NCBI GenBank assembly: GCA_946479285.1
Contig: CAMLFH010000002.1
Location: forward strand, 124,001-188,000
Length of the DNA: 64,000 nucleotides
Direction of reading: 5' to 3'
Source of the DNA: an uncultured Flavobacteriales bacterium
GTDB taxonomy: Bacteria; Bacteroidota; Bacteroidia; Flavobacteriales; Crocinitomicaceae
The notes below the pieces were generated by a model, which was given only the letters and a program-made list of their open reading frames with translations, made no database searches and was not told where the DNA came from. The position numbers and the translations under genes are program-made. Positions 48,117 to 56,301 of the stretch are shown in pieces (positions within the stretch are counted from its first letter, which is position 1; each line of letters begins with the position of its first letter).

Positions 48117-49220
48117 CTAATCGGTGAGCTTTAGTGAAAAAAACGTCGATTTTCCGTATCCCATACCAAGCAGCTCCATCGCTAAAAGCATTATTTGACC
48201 GGATTTTGGTTCCATTAATTGGACAGGTAAAATATCTCCAAGACTTTCCAGGGATTCTATTTTATAAAATTTTCCCTGCCGGAAACGAATAAGTTGGGCT
48301 ACGTGATTGATTTTGGTTACTGCCAGAATTTCCCCGCTGGCAGTTTCGAATAAATTGGTCACTAGAAAAGACCGTGTACCCATGAAGTGTTTGTAGGAGT
48401 AAATCGTATCTCCTTTTTCATTGAATCTAAGCACGTATAAAAAATGAGTTCCACTTTCCGGATTTAGATGACCACAAGTCCAAACGGAATTGGATTTATC
48501 GGCAATCATCTTCAGACACCTGGAATCTCCATCTTTCTTTAGGGTGAATGAAGGGAGTTCTTTTAGATTTTTGTCGAACCGGGTTACAGTATATCCGTCT
48601 CTTGTGTCTGTTTCATAAGTTCCTGAAAGCCATAGGGAAGATTTTAGGAATTGGATCTCTCTCCCATTCCCGTAGCTATTTCCGGAAGCTTCTTTCCAAA
48701 AGGATATCAAAGTGTCATTTTTAAAATCCGGATCACATTGAAGCAGGTAAGACTCATTGGAAGGGATAGCTATTCCGGTGAGGAATAAAAGCACTCCGTT
48801 CCATGCAATATCAGCTATTATTTTACCTCTAAAGAAACGACCACCAATCATCTCCCCAGTATCAGAGACTTGAAACAAGACACTTTCGGAGCTGTATTTA
48901 GTTTCTTTAATCGTTCCTGAAATGTAGAGAATATGATCCGCCAAAACGGCCTTTTCAAACGATGCTCCGAATTCAAAACGATCAAATTCCCTTGTCCATA
49001 GCGTGTCGCCTGAAAGGTTCGTGCAAACAATCACCGGATTGGAAGTCAATGTTTCGATATGCGGGACACACCCCAACAAGTAGATTTTCTGGTTATCAAC
49101 AACAGCGTGTTTAACCTCTAACATCCCCGGATAAGCAATCCCTTTACCTTGAGCAAAGATTTTCTGATACTGACATAAACTGCAGATTATCAGTAAGCCT
49201 ATTTTCAAGTAATTATTCAC
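48117..49220 (-). CDS. Exported hypothetical protein, beta-propeller-like
   Basis: 367 residues starting at a GTG (49220); an upstream ATG is out of frame. Signal-peptide-like N-terminus (KIGLLIICSLCQYQKIFAQ). The mature part repeats strand patterns with an internal spacing of about 50 residues (KIYLLGCVPHIETLTSNPVI, HILYISGTIKETKYSSESVL, SLWLSGTYETDTRDGYTVTR, SVWTCGHLNPESGTHFLYVL), suggesting a propeller. Family not identified; no T9SS tail. Confidence 0.7.
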   Translation of the reverse strand: MNNYLKIGLLIICSLCQYQKIFAQGKGIAYPGMLEVKHAVVDNQKIYLLGCVPHIETLTSNPVIVCTNLSGDTLWTREFDRFEFGASFEKAVLADHILYISGTIKETKYSSESVLFQVSDTGEMIGGRFFRGKIIADIAWNGVLLFLTGIAIPSNESYLLQCDPDFKNDTLISFWKEASGNSYGNGREIQFLKSSLWLSGTYETDTRDGYTVTRFDKNLKELPSFTLKKDGDSRCLKMIADKSNSVWTCGHLNPESGTHFLYVLRFNEKGDTIYSYKHFMGTRSFLVTNLFETASGEILAVTKINHVAQLIRFRQGKFYKIESLESLGDILPVQLMEPKSGQIMLLAMELLGMGYGKSTFFSLKLTD

Positions 49221-49277
49221 TTTCTCTCATTTTATCACTACCTAAATCTTGCAAAATAAGCATTTTAGTTCCGTAGA

Positions 49278-49946
49278 TTACACTTTCGAATCCAGCAATT
49301 CATCAAACACCGGCTGTTTGTACTTCAAATGCTTTGTCGCGGCAATGGCCGTTTTGAGGTTGATGATCAAAAGAACTTCCCCTCCAATCCGCATCAACAT
49401 AAAAAAGTAGAGCAGCCATCCCCAGGCAAAACCCGATAAAAGAACCAGGAGTGAAAGCAGTGTGCAAAAACTGAAAACGCCGAATCCCAAGTAATAAGCC
49501 CATGGTTTTCCCTGCCTCACGAATAAAGCACTTGTCAAATAGAGCGTGAAGACTATGATATTAATAGTTGCTGTAATAATCATCAATTCATTCCATCCGC
49601 GAACAAATGCTATTTCCGACGCACCGGCAATAAATGCAAAAGCTATGATGATATAGAAATAAGTACTCATTGTCTTCAACTCTTTCACCGGGTGTGATAC
49701 ATTGACAGGACTGTGATAACCGTCTACGATCACATCGAGGGTTACAGGTTCTTTAGACAACCTAAGTGTAATCAAACCCAGGTCAGAAGTAAAGGAAGTT
49801 CCTTTTACCAATTTTGCGGATCCACTGGCTGAACCAATGAGCTCATTATTGTAATAAACGTCTACCTGCCTGTAACCACGTGTCCATTGAACCAATAAAT
49901 GTTCTCCCGGTATTTGGGTGATGGGGTATTTTTTTTCGTAATCCAT
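49278..49946 (-). CDS. Membrane protein with N-terminal soluble domain
   Basis: 222 residues. The first ~90 form a beta-rich cytosolic domain (HLLVQWTRGYRQVDVYYNNE, GLITLRLSKEPVTLDVIVDG); then four hydrophobic helices (YFYIIIAFAFIAGASEIAFV, LMIITATINIIVFTLYLTSA, YLGFGVFSFCTLLSLLVLLS, GWLLYFFMLMRIGGEVLLII). Unrecognised family. Monocistronic, 57 nt from the next gene downstream. Confidence 0.75.
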   Translation of the reverse strand: MDYEKKYPITQIPGEHLLVQWTRGYRQVDVYYNNELIGSASGSAKLVKGTSFTSDLGLITLRLSKEPVTLDVIVDGYHSPVNVSHPVKELKTMSTYFYIIIAFAFIAGASEIAFVRGWNELMIITATINIIVFTLYLTSALFVRQGKPWAYYLGFGVFSFCTLLSLLVLLSGFAWGWLLYFFMLMRIGGEVLLIINLKTAIAATKHLKYKQPVFDELLDSKV

Positions 49947-50000
49947 TGGTGATTTGAAGTATTGATCTTTCTGATTTGAAGCACTAAATTAATTCAATTC

Positions 50001-50522
50001 CTAATCCTGGTGAATAACCGACAATTTTTGATCGATTTTTAATTCCTTGAGTTTATCCGAAACCTTCTGCCTGGTAACTTCATCCATATTTTTCGATTTG
50101 GAGATCACATCGTATCCTTCGGGAGTAAAGAGCGTTTTCTTGAAGTGAATAATCATCCATTGTTCTTTCGGATCATGGAACAAAATATTCCACTTACTTT
50201 TTACCCCTGCCAAAATCCCTTTTCCACGCCAAATGAAAGAACGATTTTGCTCATCCGCGGGCTTATCATAGCCAACGATACTTTTCCATTTGGATTTTTT
50301 CTGGTACTGAACTTCATCCAACAGAACAGTATCATTTCTTTTATTAGTTACCGTATAACTGAAACTCGGATTGATCTTGTTTCCTTTCAGCCACATTGGG
50401 AAATTTGACCGGATAACAAACCATTTGCCTTCGAGTTCGCTCAGTTTCAACAAGGTTGTTTCTTGTCCCATAATACTATTCGCCAGTACCATGAACAGGA
50501 GTGAAACCAGCTGTTTTTTCAT
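50001..50522 (-). CDS. Exported lipocalin-like protein
   Basis: 173 residues from the ATG at 50522 (MKKQLVSLLFMVLANSIMGQ, a signal peptide). The mature start LSELEGKWFVIRSNFPMW with GxW, FSYTVTNKRNDTVLLDEVQY, and KWNILFHDPKEQWMIIHFKK have the strand pattern of lipocalins, eight-stranded barrels that carry small hydrophobic ligands. Its first codons overlap none of the upstream lipoprotein gene, which ends 17 nt before. Ligand unknown. Confidence 0.75.
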   Translation of the reverse strand: MKKQLVSLLFMVLANSIMGQETTLLKLSELEGKWFVIRSNFPMWLKGNKINPSFSYTVTNKRNDTVLLDEVQYQKKSKWKSIVGYDKPADEQNRSFIWRGKGILAGVKSKWNILFHDPKEQWMIIHFKKTLFTPEGYDVISKSKNMDEVTRQKVSDKLKELKIDQKLSVIHQD

Positions 50523-50539
50523 TGCTTTTTTCTTAAAAG

Positions 50540-51211
50540 TTAACAACAATAAATGATGTCCACCACTTTTTGCTGTTTTTTAGAGAAACCAATGAATGTT
50601 ACATCTTCTTCTGCCAGCCCGATGCCGAACACAGGTCTTTTGTCTTTTTTACACTCCAGATAAACAGCGTAATTCTCATAATCTTCCGGTTTCATTTGTG
50701 AAAAAAGACTGTATTTATCGACATTACTGAGATTTGTAAAAGAGAATTTATCCAGCATACTATTCGCTTTTTTCAGCATATACTTTTGCATTTCAGTTTC
50801 GTTTTTGATGAACTCCAAATCGTAGCCATTGATCATGTAAGAGGTCACAAATTTCTTTTCGTAAATCAGATCACCTTTCGGAGAATAAATACGGAGCACC
50901 GATTCTGTGCTGTCAATATTTCCTGCCGGCATGTGAAACGTAAAAAAGTCTTTCCCTTTTAAATCTGAAAAATGTGCATAAACAGAATCATTGAATGCTG
51001 TTTTTAAGACCGTATTGTATTTGTAATAAGGGTTTTCAGGGTCGTTTTCACTGGAAGCTGCTGTTTTATCTTTCAGATCTTCCGGTATGCGAATGACCTT
51101 TTCTGCATTTGATGCATCAGAAAACTTAGTTTCCCCAGATCTTTCCGGTTCGGCAGGCGAACTGCAGGAAAACAGGAATAATCCGATGGCCAAAACTTCA
51201 ATATACTTCAT
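50540..51211 (-). CDS. Lipoprotein, hypothetical
   Basis: 223 residues from the ATG at 51211 (MKYIEVLAIGLFLFSCSSPA); lipobox LFSC with the acylated Cys, then a Ser/Glu-rich linker. The mature part (HFSDLKGKDFFTFHMPAGNI, VLRIYSPKGDLIYEKKFVTS) is unfamiliar; it ends DIIYCC with two Cys. Probably cotranscribed with the lipocalin-like gene (17 nt) and the membrane protein at 51225 (13 nt). Confidence 0.78.
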   Translation of the reverse strand: MKYIEVLAIGLFLFSCSSPAEPERSGETKFSDASNAEKVIRIPEDLKDKTAASSENDPENPYYKYNTVLKTAFNDSVYAHFSDLKGKDFFTFHMPAGNIDSTESVLRIYSPKGDLIYEKKFVTSYMINGYDLEFIKNETEMQKYMLKKANSMLDKFSFTNLSNVDKYSLFSQMKPEDYENYAVYLECKKDKRPVFGIGLAEEDVTFIGFSKKQQKVVDIIYCC

Positions 51212-51224
51212 AATCAATTTGGTT

Positions 51225-52067
51225 TTAGTTGTCTATTTGTCTTCTTTTCGCTTCAAACCTTTCCCGGTAAATCTTCAAAAGATCCAGAATTTCTGCAGGT
51301 TTCACCGAAAGGTTATCGATTCCGATACTTTCCTCACCAAAAGGAGTGTTAAACACCAAATAGAAATCGGCAGGATCGTCCACTTTTCCACGGATTATTT
51401 TTTCACCGGAAATCTCGTCCCAAGGAATAAACGGGTGATTGAACGTACCTATTCCTTTATCGTTTAGAGTCAGGTACATCGCCTTTTCTTTTCGTTTGCG
51501 AATGAATTGAATCAGGATCCAACTTGCTGCTATTAATGAGATGGAAGCAATGACTTTATCATTCTTCAGAAAACAATTAAGCGACACTGCTACACAAAGA
51601 ATGATCATCAATACCGGAAGGATCAGGTTGTTTACTTTGTAAAGAAAAGTAGTCTCTTCCGGAACCTGGTTCTGATCCGAAAACAAATCGGGAACGCTAA
51701 ACTTTTCTTCCAATTCTTTCAGCCTGCTTTCTGCTGCTGCTGTTCGAAAGAGTTTCTCCAAAAAGCCGGTGTCTTCCGAAATAATTCCCATCATAACGGC
51801 TTTTGCTTTTAATTCATGAATATTCCGAACCTTTTCATAAGACCAAAGCTTCCATTTGGTGATCATGAAGCTTCGATAAAACAATGGAAACAGCAATAAA
51901 CTCATTGGAGCGGAAAATAACGCATATTGCCAGTCCACGACTTTTAATACTGCCAAAAGAACCATGATCCCAATAATTACTTTAGGAACAACAGACGATG
52001 GAACATTCAGCATTTTACGGCCGCGCTCCAGGGCTTGTTTCACAGTTATTTCTTCCGGATCATTCAT
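51225..52067 (-). CDS. Membrane protein, hypothetical (YcxB-like end)
   Basis: 280 residues from the ATG at 52067 (MNDPEEITVKQALERGRKML), overlapping the GNAT stop by 4 nt (ATGA); an in-frame ATG at 52115 lies inside the GNAT gene. Two pairs of hydrophobic helices (VVPKVIIGIMVLLAVLKVVD, YALFSAPMSLLLFPLFYRSF; NLILPVLMIILCVAVSLNCF, ASISLIAASWILIQFI). The C-terminal cytosolic part (YLTLNDKGIGTFNHPFIPWD, EISGEKIIRG, YLVFNTPFG) resembles YcxB-like domains. Function unknown. Confidence 0.75.
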   Translation of the reverse strand: MNDPEEITVKQALERGRKMLNVPSSVVPKVIIGIMVLLAVLKVVDWQYALFSAPMSLLLFPLFYRSFMITKWKLWSYEKVRNIHELKAKAVMMGIISEDTGFLEKLFRTAAAESRLKELEEKFSVPDLFSDQNQVPEETTFLYKVNNLILPVLMIILCVAVSLNCFLKNDKVIASISLIAASWILIQFIRKRKEKAMYLTLNDKGIGTFNHPFIPWDEISGEKIIRGKVDDPADFYLVFNTPFGEESIGIDNLSVKPAEILDLLKIYRERFEAKRRQIDN

Positions 52068-52609
52068 TGCAGAAAATCCTCTTCTAAAATAGCATAAAAG
52101 TAATTGTCCACCCATTCTCCGCGAATAGGCAGTTTTTTTCGGGTGTGGCCTTCGCGCATCATCCCAACTTTTTCAAGAACGCGGATAGATCCGTGATTTC
52201 CGACTGCACAACCCGCCTCAATCCGGTGCAACTTTAAATCTAAGAAGCAAAATTCGAGTAAGCGTTTCAAAGCTTCTGTTCCGTAACCCTTATTCCAGAA
52301 ATCTTTGTGCAGCTTGTACCACACTTCTCCGGTGAGGTAATTGGGTTTTCCCATATTCAGACCAATTAGCCCAATGAAGTTCTTATCGGCATCTTCGATC
52401 TTGAATACATATTTTATACGTGGTTCCAATTCCTGTATCCCAATCCAATCCGCCAGCAAGCGTTCCGTCACGTAAATATCCGCCGGAATTCCCATCGTAT
52501 TGAATTCGTCCGTTTCAGGTAAGGAATGAAGTTCATGGATTTTATGGAGATCGTTTAGGTCCAGTTCTTCCAGCATCAGTCTTTCCGTTTTCAGGATCAG
52601 TGTGTTCAT
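52064..52609 (-). CDS. GNAT family N-acetyltransferase (RimJ/RimL-like)
   Basis: 181 residues: TLILKTERLMLEELDLNDLH at the start, KFIGLIGLNMGKPNYLTGEV, and the acetyl-CoA loop WNKGYGTEALKRLLEFCFLD (R/Q-x-x-G-x-G/A type) followed by LHRIEAGCAVGNHGSIRVLE, which are the classic RimJ/RimL motifs. Likely protein or small-molecule acetylation. A -7-like TAATTTTA lies 37 nt upstream. Coupled to the membrane protein at 51225. Confidence 0.93.
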   Translation of the reverse strand: MNTLILKTERLMLEELDLNDLHKIHELHSLPETDEFNTMGIPADIYVTERLLADWIGIQELEPRIKYVFKIEDADKNFIGLIGLNMGKPNYLTGEVWYKLHKDFWNKGYGTEALKRLLEFCFLDLKLHRIEAGCAVGNHGSIRVLEKVGMMREGHTRKKLPIRGEWVDNYFYAILEEDFLQ

Positions 52610-52682
52610 GTTTTGTTTATTGGTAATTGTTACAGTGATTGAAGCCTAAAATTAATCCATTTTTTCATTTGGCAGAATCAAT

Positions 52683-52714
52683 AAAGACCGCCCTGAAATC
52701 TCAAGACGGTCTTT
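52683..52714 (-). terminator. Hairpin after the nitroreductase gene
   Basis: AAAGACCG (52683-52690) pairs with CGGTCTTT (52707-52714); the stem extends inward with pairs that are G-U only when read as minus-strand RNA, which points to the nitroreductase transcript (stop at 52734). Confidence 0.55.
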
Positions 52715-52733
52715 TCCTTTGAATAATTTTGTT

Positions 52734-53366
52734 CTAGACCAGTTCCGTCACAAATTCGGTTTTCGGAACGCGTACTTTCTTGAGATTTAATAACCAGTCA
52801 CCTTCCGGATCGCGGTAACCGATTGGAAGAATCACCGCACTTTTCAGTCCCAGTTTTTCCAATCCAAGTATTTCATCCATTTTTGCCCGATCAAAACCTT
52901 CCATAGGTGTTGCATCTACTTTTTGCTCGGCTGCAGCTGCGATTGCCAGTGCAAATGAAATATACGCCTGTTTTGCCGTATGTGCCTGATGCCATTCTTG
53001 TCCCAAAGATCCGTACATGCCCCAAAGCATTTTGCGGTAATCTTCCGTTGCTTCGTCTGGCAAACCTCTTTCCCTGGATGTCTTCAACATTTCGTTCGTG
53101 ATCCGTTCTTCGGAATACCCGTCCCAGGCTGCCCAAACCAATAGGTGCGAGCAATCTGTAATTTGACTTTGGTCGAATGAAAAAGGCCGGATCTTTTCAA
53201 GGAGTTCTCTGTCGCTGATCACAAAAATGCGGTAAGGCTGTAAACCGGATGAGGAAGGAGCCAATCGTGCGGCTTCCAGGATGTAATCCAATTTTTCTGT
53301 TGATACTGTTTGTCCGTTCATTTTCTTTGTTGCGTAACGCCAATGCAAATCGTCATTTAATGCCAT
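52734..53366 (-). CDS. NAD(P)H nitroreductase (NfsB-like)
   Basis: 210 residues from the ATG at 53366 (MALNDDLHWRYATKKMNGQT). Nitroreductase-fold motifs: RYATKKMNGQ, LEAARLAPSSSGLQPYRIFV (FMN-binding), AYISFALAIAAAAEQKVDAT with PMEGFD, and the C-terminal GYRDPEGDWLLNLKKVRVP. FMN-dependent reduction of nitro compounds, quinones or dihydropteridine is expected. Divergent from an HxlR regulator, the usual pairing. A -7-like TAATTTTG (minus strand, 53401-53394) is 27 nt upstream. Confidence 0.93.
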   Translation of the reverse strand: MALNDDLHWRYATKKMNGQTVSTEKLDYILEAARLAPSSSGLQPYRIFVISDRELLEKIRPFSFDQSQITDCSHLLVWAAWDGYSEERITNEMLKTSRERGLPDEATEDYRKMLWGMYGSLGQEWHQAHTAKQAYISFALAIAAAAEQKVDATPMEGFDRAKMDEILGLEKLGLKSAVILPIGYRDPEGDWLLNLKKVRVPKTEFVTELV

Positions 53367-53393
53367 GTTGTAAAAATTTGTTTGTTTGAGAAG

Positions 53394-53422
53394 CAAAATT
53401 AGATGTGCTTTGTATACTTTTG
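53394..53422. promoter_or_regulatory. Divergent -7 elements of nitroreductase and HxlR genes
   Basis: TAATTTTG on the minus strand (53401-53394) for the nitroreductase and TACTTTTG on the plus strand (53415-53422) for the HxlR gene are both exact TAnnTTTG matches, 13 nt apart. Good -33 partners were not found. A GTAAC direct repeat (about 53446-53450 and 53457-53461) between TACTTTTG and the HxlR start is a possible regulator site. Confidence 0.4.
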
Positions 53423-53472
53423 TCACTTAGAGTCAAAAAGTAATTGTAACATAGAGGTAACAGACAGTAAAA

Positions 53473-53823
53473 ATGGGAATTACAGCAACTAAAACTTCCG
53501 ATTGTAAAAAGACGATCATGGCCGTACAGGATGCCATGTATATGTTGGGCGGAAAATGGAAAATCTCTATTGTTTCATCGCTTTGCTTCCATCCCAAGCG
53601 CTATTCTGATGTATTGAGGGACGTACATGGAATTTCAGGGAAAATGCTGAGCAGGGAATTGAAAGAACTGGAAACGAACAAACTGGTGAAACGCACGGTT
53701 TTAGATACGCAGCCGGTAACTGTTCAGTATGAATTAACCGATTACGGTCAGAAACTAAAACCCATGATTGACAACCTTGCTTTATGGGGAAGCGAGCATC
53801 GGAAAATGATTATCGAAGATTAA
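53473..53823 (+). CDS. HxlR family transcriptional regulator
   Basis: 116 residues of winged HTH: AMYMLGGKWKISIVSSLCFH, KRYSDVLRDVHGISGKMLSR, ELKELETNKLVKRTVLDTQP and VQYELTDYGQKLKPMIDNLA. An N-terminal Cys (TSDCKKTIM) matches the redox-sensing Cys of YodB/HypR-type members. It is divergent from the nitroreductase, whose expression it probably controls in response to electrophiles or quinones. Its stop overlaps that of the convergent gene at 53820. Confidence 0.93.
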   Translation: MGITATKTSDCKKTIMAVQDAMYMLGGKWKISIVSSLCFHPKRYSDVLRDVHGISGKMLSRELKELETNKLVKRTVLDTQPVTVQYELTDYGQKLKPMIDNLALWGSEHRKMIIED

Positions 53824-54218
53824 TTATCCGGCTTTTTCGAATTGCGTCGGATGCATTCTATTTCAAAAACCACCAATCCGAGGATAATGGCTATTTCCAG
53901 CACAAAATAAAATCGTCCTAAAAGAGTGAGCTTTTCAAAATAACGGAACACGAAAAAGGCAATCAGCAATCCATAAAACGTATTTCCGAAAGCAATCAAT
54001 TTTAAAAGAAAAGCCCGTCTTTCATTCCCGAAATAGAATGACATCAGCGAATAGATAAAATAAATGCAGGCAATGATCGAAAAGATCCGAAGCACAAATA
54101 GCGGCATTCCGAATTCTTTTTGAAACGGCTCCAAAATAGTGGCTAGTAGCAAAGCTGTCAAACCTGCACCCCACGCATCAACCATCAGCATTTTCTTACA
54201 GTCCAATTTCGTCATCAT
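53820..54218 (-). CDS. Small four-helix membrane protein
   Basis: 132 residues with four hydrophobic segments (WGAGLTALLLATILEPFQ, MPLFVLRIFSIIACIYFIYS, FLLKLIAFGNTFYGLLIAFF, GRFYFVLEIAIILGLVVFEI). Unrecognised family, common style in Flavobacteriales. Start overlaps the stop of the DinB gene by 4 nt (ATGA), so both are one transcript. Confidence 0.78.
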   Translation of the reverse strand: MMTKLDCKKMLMVDAWGAGLTALLLATILEPFQKEFGMPLFVLRIFSIIACIYFIYSLMSFYFGNERRAFLLKLIAFGNTFYGLLIAFFVFRYFEKLTLLGRFYFVLEIAIILGLVVFEIECIRRNSKKPDN

Positions 54219-54661
54219 CCGCCCAAAATCTGTTTCAAATGGTACTCCAAATGGTCTACATAATCAATCATCAGAAACCGTAAATTGGAAAGCTGTCCGT
54301 CCGGAAGTTCAATAGCAACCTCGAGCGAGCTTTGCGTTTGATGCTGCATAATGTTTTCGATCCGTTGATTGAGTGCATTCCACAATTGAAGCAGTTCCTG
54401 CAATTCGGCCTGTTGATAGTTGTTTGCGATCACCAATTCATCCTGTTTGTAACTGCGGATTTTAAATGGTTTCTCCGCCGATTGAATTTCTGTAAAACGC
54501 TGCAGGTTATTGATGCCCGAATCGATCAAATGCCCCAGGATTTCTTTTTTAGACCACTTTTCAGGCGATCTTTTGTATTCAAGGTCAGATTTAGAAGCCT
54601 GATTGAAATAAGTCAAACCTGATCTCACCAAGCTGTCCAGTCGTTTTGTTGTTTCAGTCAT
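54215..54661 (-). CDS. DinB family protein
   Basis: 148 residues with the DinB_2 pattern: WSKKEILGHLIDSGINNLQR (His in the first helix), then IDYVDHLEYHLKQILG at the C-terminus with the two other His. A four-helix metal-binding bundle, activity unknown. Coupled to the membrane protein at 53820-54218. Confidence 0.88.
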   Translation of the reverse strand: MTETTKRLDSLVRSGLTYFNQASKSDLEYKRSPEKWSKKEILGHLIDSGINNLQRFTEIQSAEKPFKIRSYKQDELVIANNYQQAELQELLQLWNALNQRIENIMQHQTQSSLEVAIELPDGQLSNLRFLMIDYVDHLEYHLKQILGG

Positions 54662-54694
54662 TTTCAGGAAATGAAATTAGACTTAAACATAGTT

Positions 54695-55213
54695 CTAATA
54701 TTTGAGTTCTAACTCATTCACATCCTTATTGACTTTAATCCATTGCGATCCCGGTTTTTTCTCCGGATCAATCTCTTTTTTCAGCATAAACCAGGGAGTA
54801 AAATAGGTGACTTCCACTACTCGTCCATCATAACCGAAACCACCCAAATTCTTTAACTGAAATTCAACGGTCCTGGAATCGGAATCCACACTTTTATACA
54901 GAATGGTTTGCGTATGATAAGTTCCGCTTGAAAACAAACAACCCCAAATCCCTATCTGAAGAATTACAAAGGAAATACCACAAACAACAAAAATTTGTGG
55001 AAGTAAGCTCACATATTTCCAGTTGGATTTTCGAAATACCAGCAAATTGGAAACCGTGAGAGGCACAATTGGCAAAATGGCCCCTCCGCGAATGAATCCC
55101 TGAAGTTTGTCGCCCTTTATCTCTAAGCAATGGAACAAATCCAGCAAACAAAGTAAGACCAATAAGCAGTAAAGGCAATTTGCCCAAATCAATAACTTCT
55201 TTTCTATTCGCAT
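54695..55213 (-). CDS. Small membrane protein, hypothetical
   Basis: 172 residues from the ATG at 55213 (MRIEKKLLIWANCLYCLLVL). Four hydrophobic helices (WANCLYCLLVLLCLLDLFHC, GGAILPIVPLTVSNLLVF, YVSLLPQIFVVCGISFVILQ and a weaker segment), then a polar C-terminal domain (FQLKNLGGFGYDGRVVEVTY). The ATG overlaps the TGA of the preceding gene by two bases, implying coupling. Function unknown. Confidence 0.72.
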   Translation of the reverse strand: MRIEKKLLIWANCLYCLLVLLCLLDLFHCLEIKGDKLQGFIRGGAILPIVPLTVSNLLVFRKSNWKYVSLLPQIFVVCGISFVILQIGIWGCLFSSGTYHTQTILYKSVDSDSRTVEFQLKNLGGFGYDGRVVEVTYFTPWFMLKKEIDPEKKPGSQWIKVNKDVNELELKY

Positions 55214-55497
55214 CAGGATCCTGCAAACGGACTTCCGAAAATTCCAACTGCCAGTTCCATCCACACCAAAACCAAAACTCCCACTGCTACCAGGCAGAGA
55301 ATAATTCTGTTGGAGGATTTTCTGATTTTTCTCAGGATCAATTCGCAAACCAAGCCTGTTCCTCCCAATAAAATTCCCATTACCAGGAAGTCAAATCCCG
55401 ACCACTTTACCTCATCTGTAAATTGCATGGCAACGAATGGAATCAACAACAAAACTCCGGCTAGTGATAAAATAAGGATCAATCTTTTGTTTTTCAT
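55213..55497 (-). CDS. Small membrane protein, hypothetical
   Basis: 94 residues from the ATG at 55497 (MKNKRLILILSLAGVLLLIP). Three hydrophobic helices: LILILSLAGVLLLIPFVAM, FDFLVMGILLGGTGLVCELI and RIILCLVAVGVLVLVWMELA, with an LRKIRKSSN basic loop between the last two. This three-helix pattern with a MQFTDEVKW loop is frequent in Bacteroidota but unnamed. Coupled to 54695-55213. Confidence 0.75.
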   Translation of the reverse strand: MKNKRLILILSLAGVLLLIPFVAMQFTDEVKWSGFDFLVMGILLGGTGLVCELILRKIRKSSNRIILCLVAVGVLVLVWMELAVGIFGSPFAGS

Positions 55498-55584
55498 AAC
55501 ATCAAAATTTAGAATTAATAAAAGTACTTTGAAAAACAAAGTAAAAAATTAAATCTTGATTTACCAAATCTATTTTCAAAAAAA

Positions 55585-55983
55585 TCAGGGTGCGAATTCT
55601 GTATTGATCTCGATTGGATGTGTCAGGATCTTATGGACCGGACAGGCCTTTGCTATATGCAACAAACGTTCGCGCTGCTCTTCATCCAAATCACCAAAGA
55701 GGGATATTTTGCAATTAAAACTAGTTTTAGTACCTTTTTCATCGCGATCCAGGTCTACTTCAATTTTGACTTCCTGCAGGTCCCATCCTTTCCTATCTGC
55801 ATACATACGTAATGTTGCACTGGTACAGGTTCCAAGAGCAGAAGCCAATAGTTCTCCGGGTGAAAAACCCAGATCCTGCCCTCCGCTTTCCAAAGGTTCA
55901 TCGGCAATAACCACATTACCCGACGGAGATTCGATTTCCATTCGGTAAAGTTCCTTTCTGATACTTGCTGTTATTGATGCCAT
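55585..55983 (-). CDS. OsmC family protein
   Basis: 132 residues with the OsmC/Ohr fold: GNVVIADEPLESGGQDLGFS, PGELLASALGTCTSATLRMY (the first catalytic-type Cys in the TCTSA motif), and ERLLHIAKACPVHKILTHPI with the second Cys in ACPVHK. The two Cys indicate a thiol peroxidase acting on organic hydroperoxides. The GELLASALG motif places it in the OsmC-like rather than Ohr subgroup. Monocistronic. Confidence 0.93.
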   Translation of the reverse strand: MASITASIRKELYRMEIESPSGNVVIADEPLESGGQDLGFSPGELLASALGTCTSATLRMYADRKGWDLQEVKIEVDLDRDEKGTKTSFNCKISLFGDLDEEQRERLLHIAKACPVHKILTHPIEINTEFAP

Positions 55984-56301
55984 ATAATTCTGATTGGGTG
56001 ATCCTAAAATACGTTTTAATTGTTTTTAAAATCAGAAAAGTGCATCAAACTATTGCCTGACACACTTTTTCTTTACCTACCGCACTGGTACAAATACGAA
56101 TATCTGTCCCTCAATCACAACTTATATGTCGTTCCAGTTCACATCGCTCAGTATCTACTGTTTGGGATGTTTCACCTTCAGTCATTCAATTGTAGTCAGC
56201 CCTCTGGCTAACTAGTGTAAAGTTGATAAAGAAACCTGCGAATTCCTTACGCAATCATTGGAAAATATTACATAATTCACACAATGACAACCTATTGATG
56301 A
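55984..56301. other. Gene-free gap, 318 nt
   Basis: I see no convincing gene or repeat here. A plus-strand ORF (56020-56211, 63 codons) has no protein-like features and an odd aromatic-rich composition. The gap probably holds the end of the T9SS protein transcript and the OsmC promoter, but no clear -7 element was found. Confidence 0.5.

Noticed and set aside
56020..56211. 63-codon plus-strand ORF in a gap
   Set aside because: No signal peptide, family or codon-usage support; retained only as part of the described gap.
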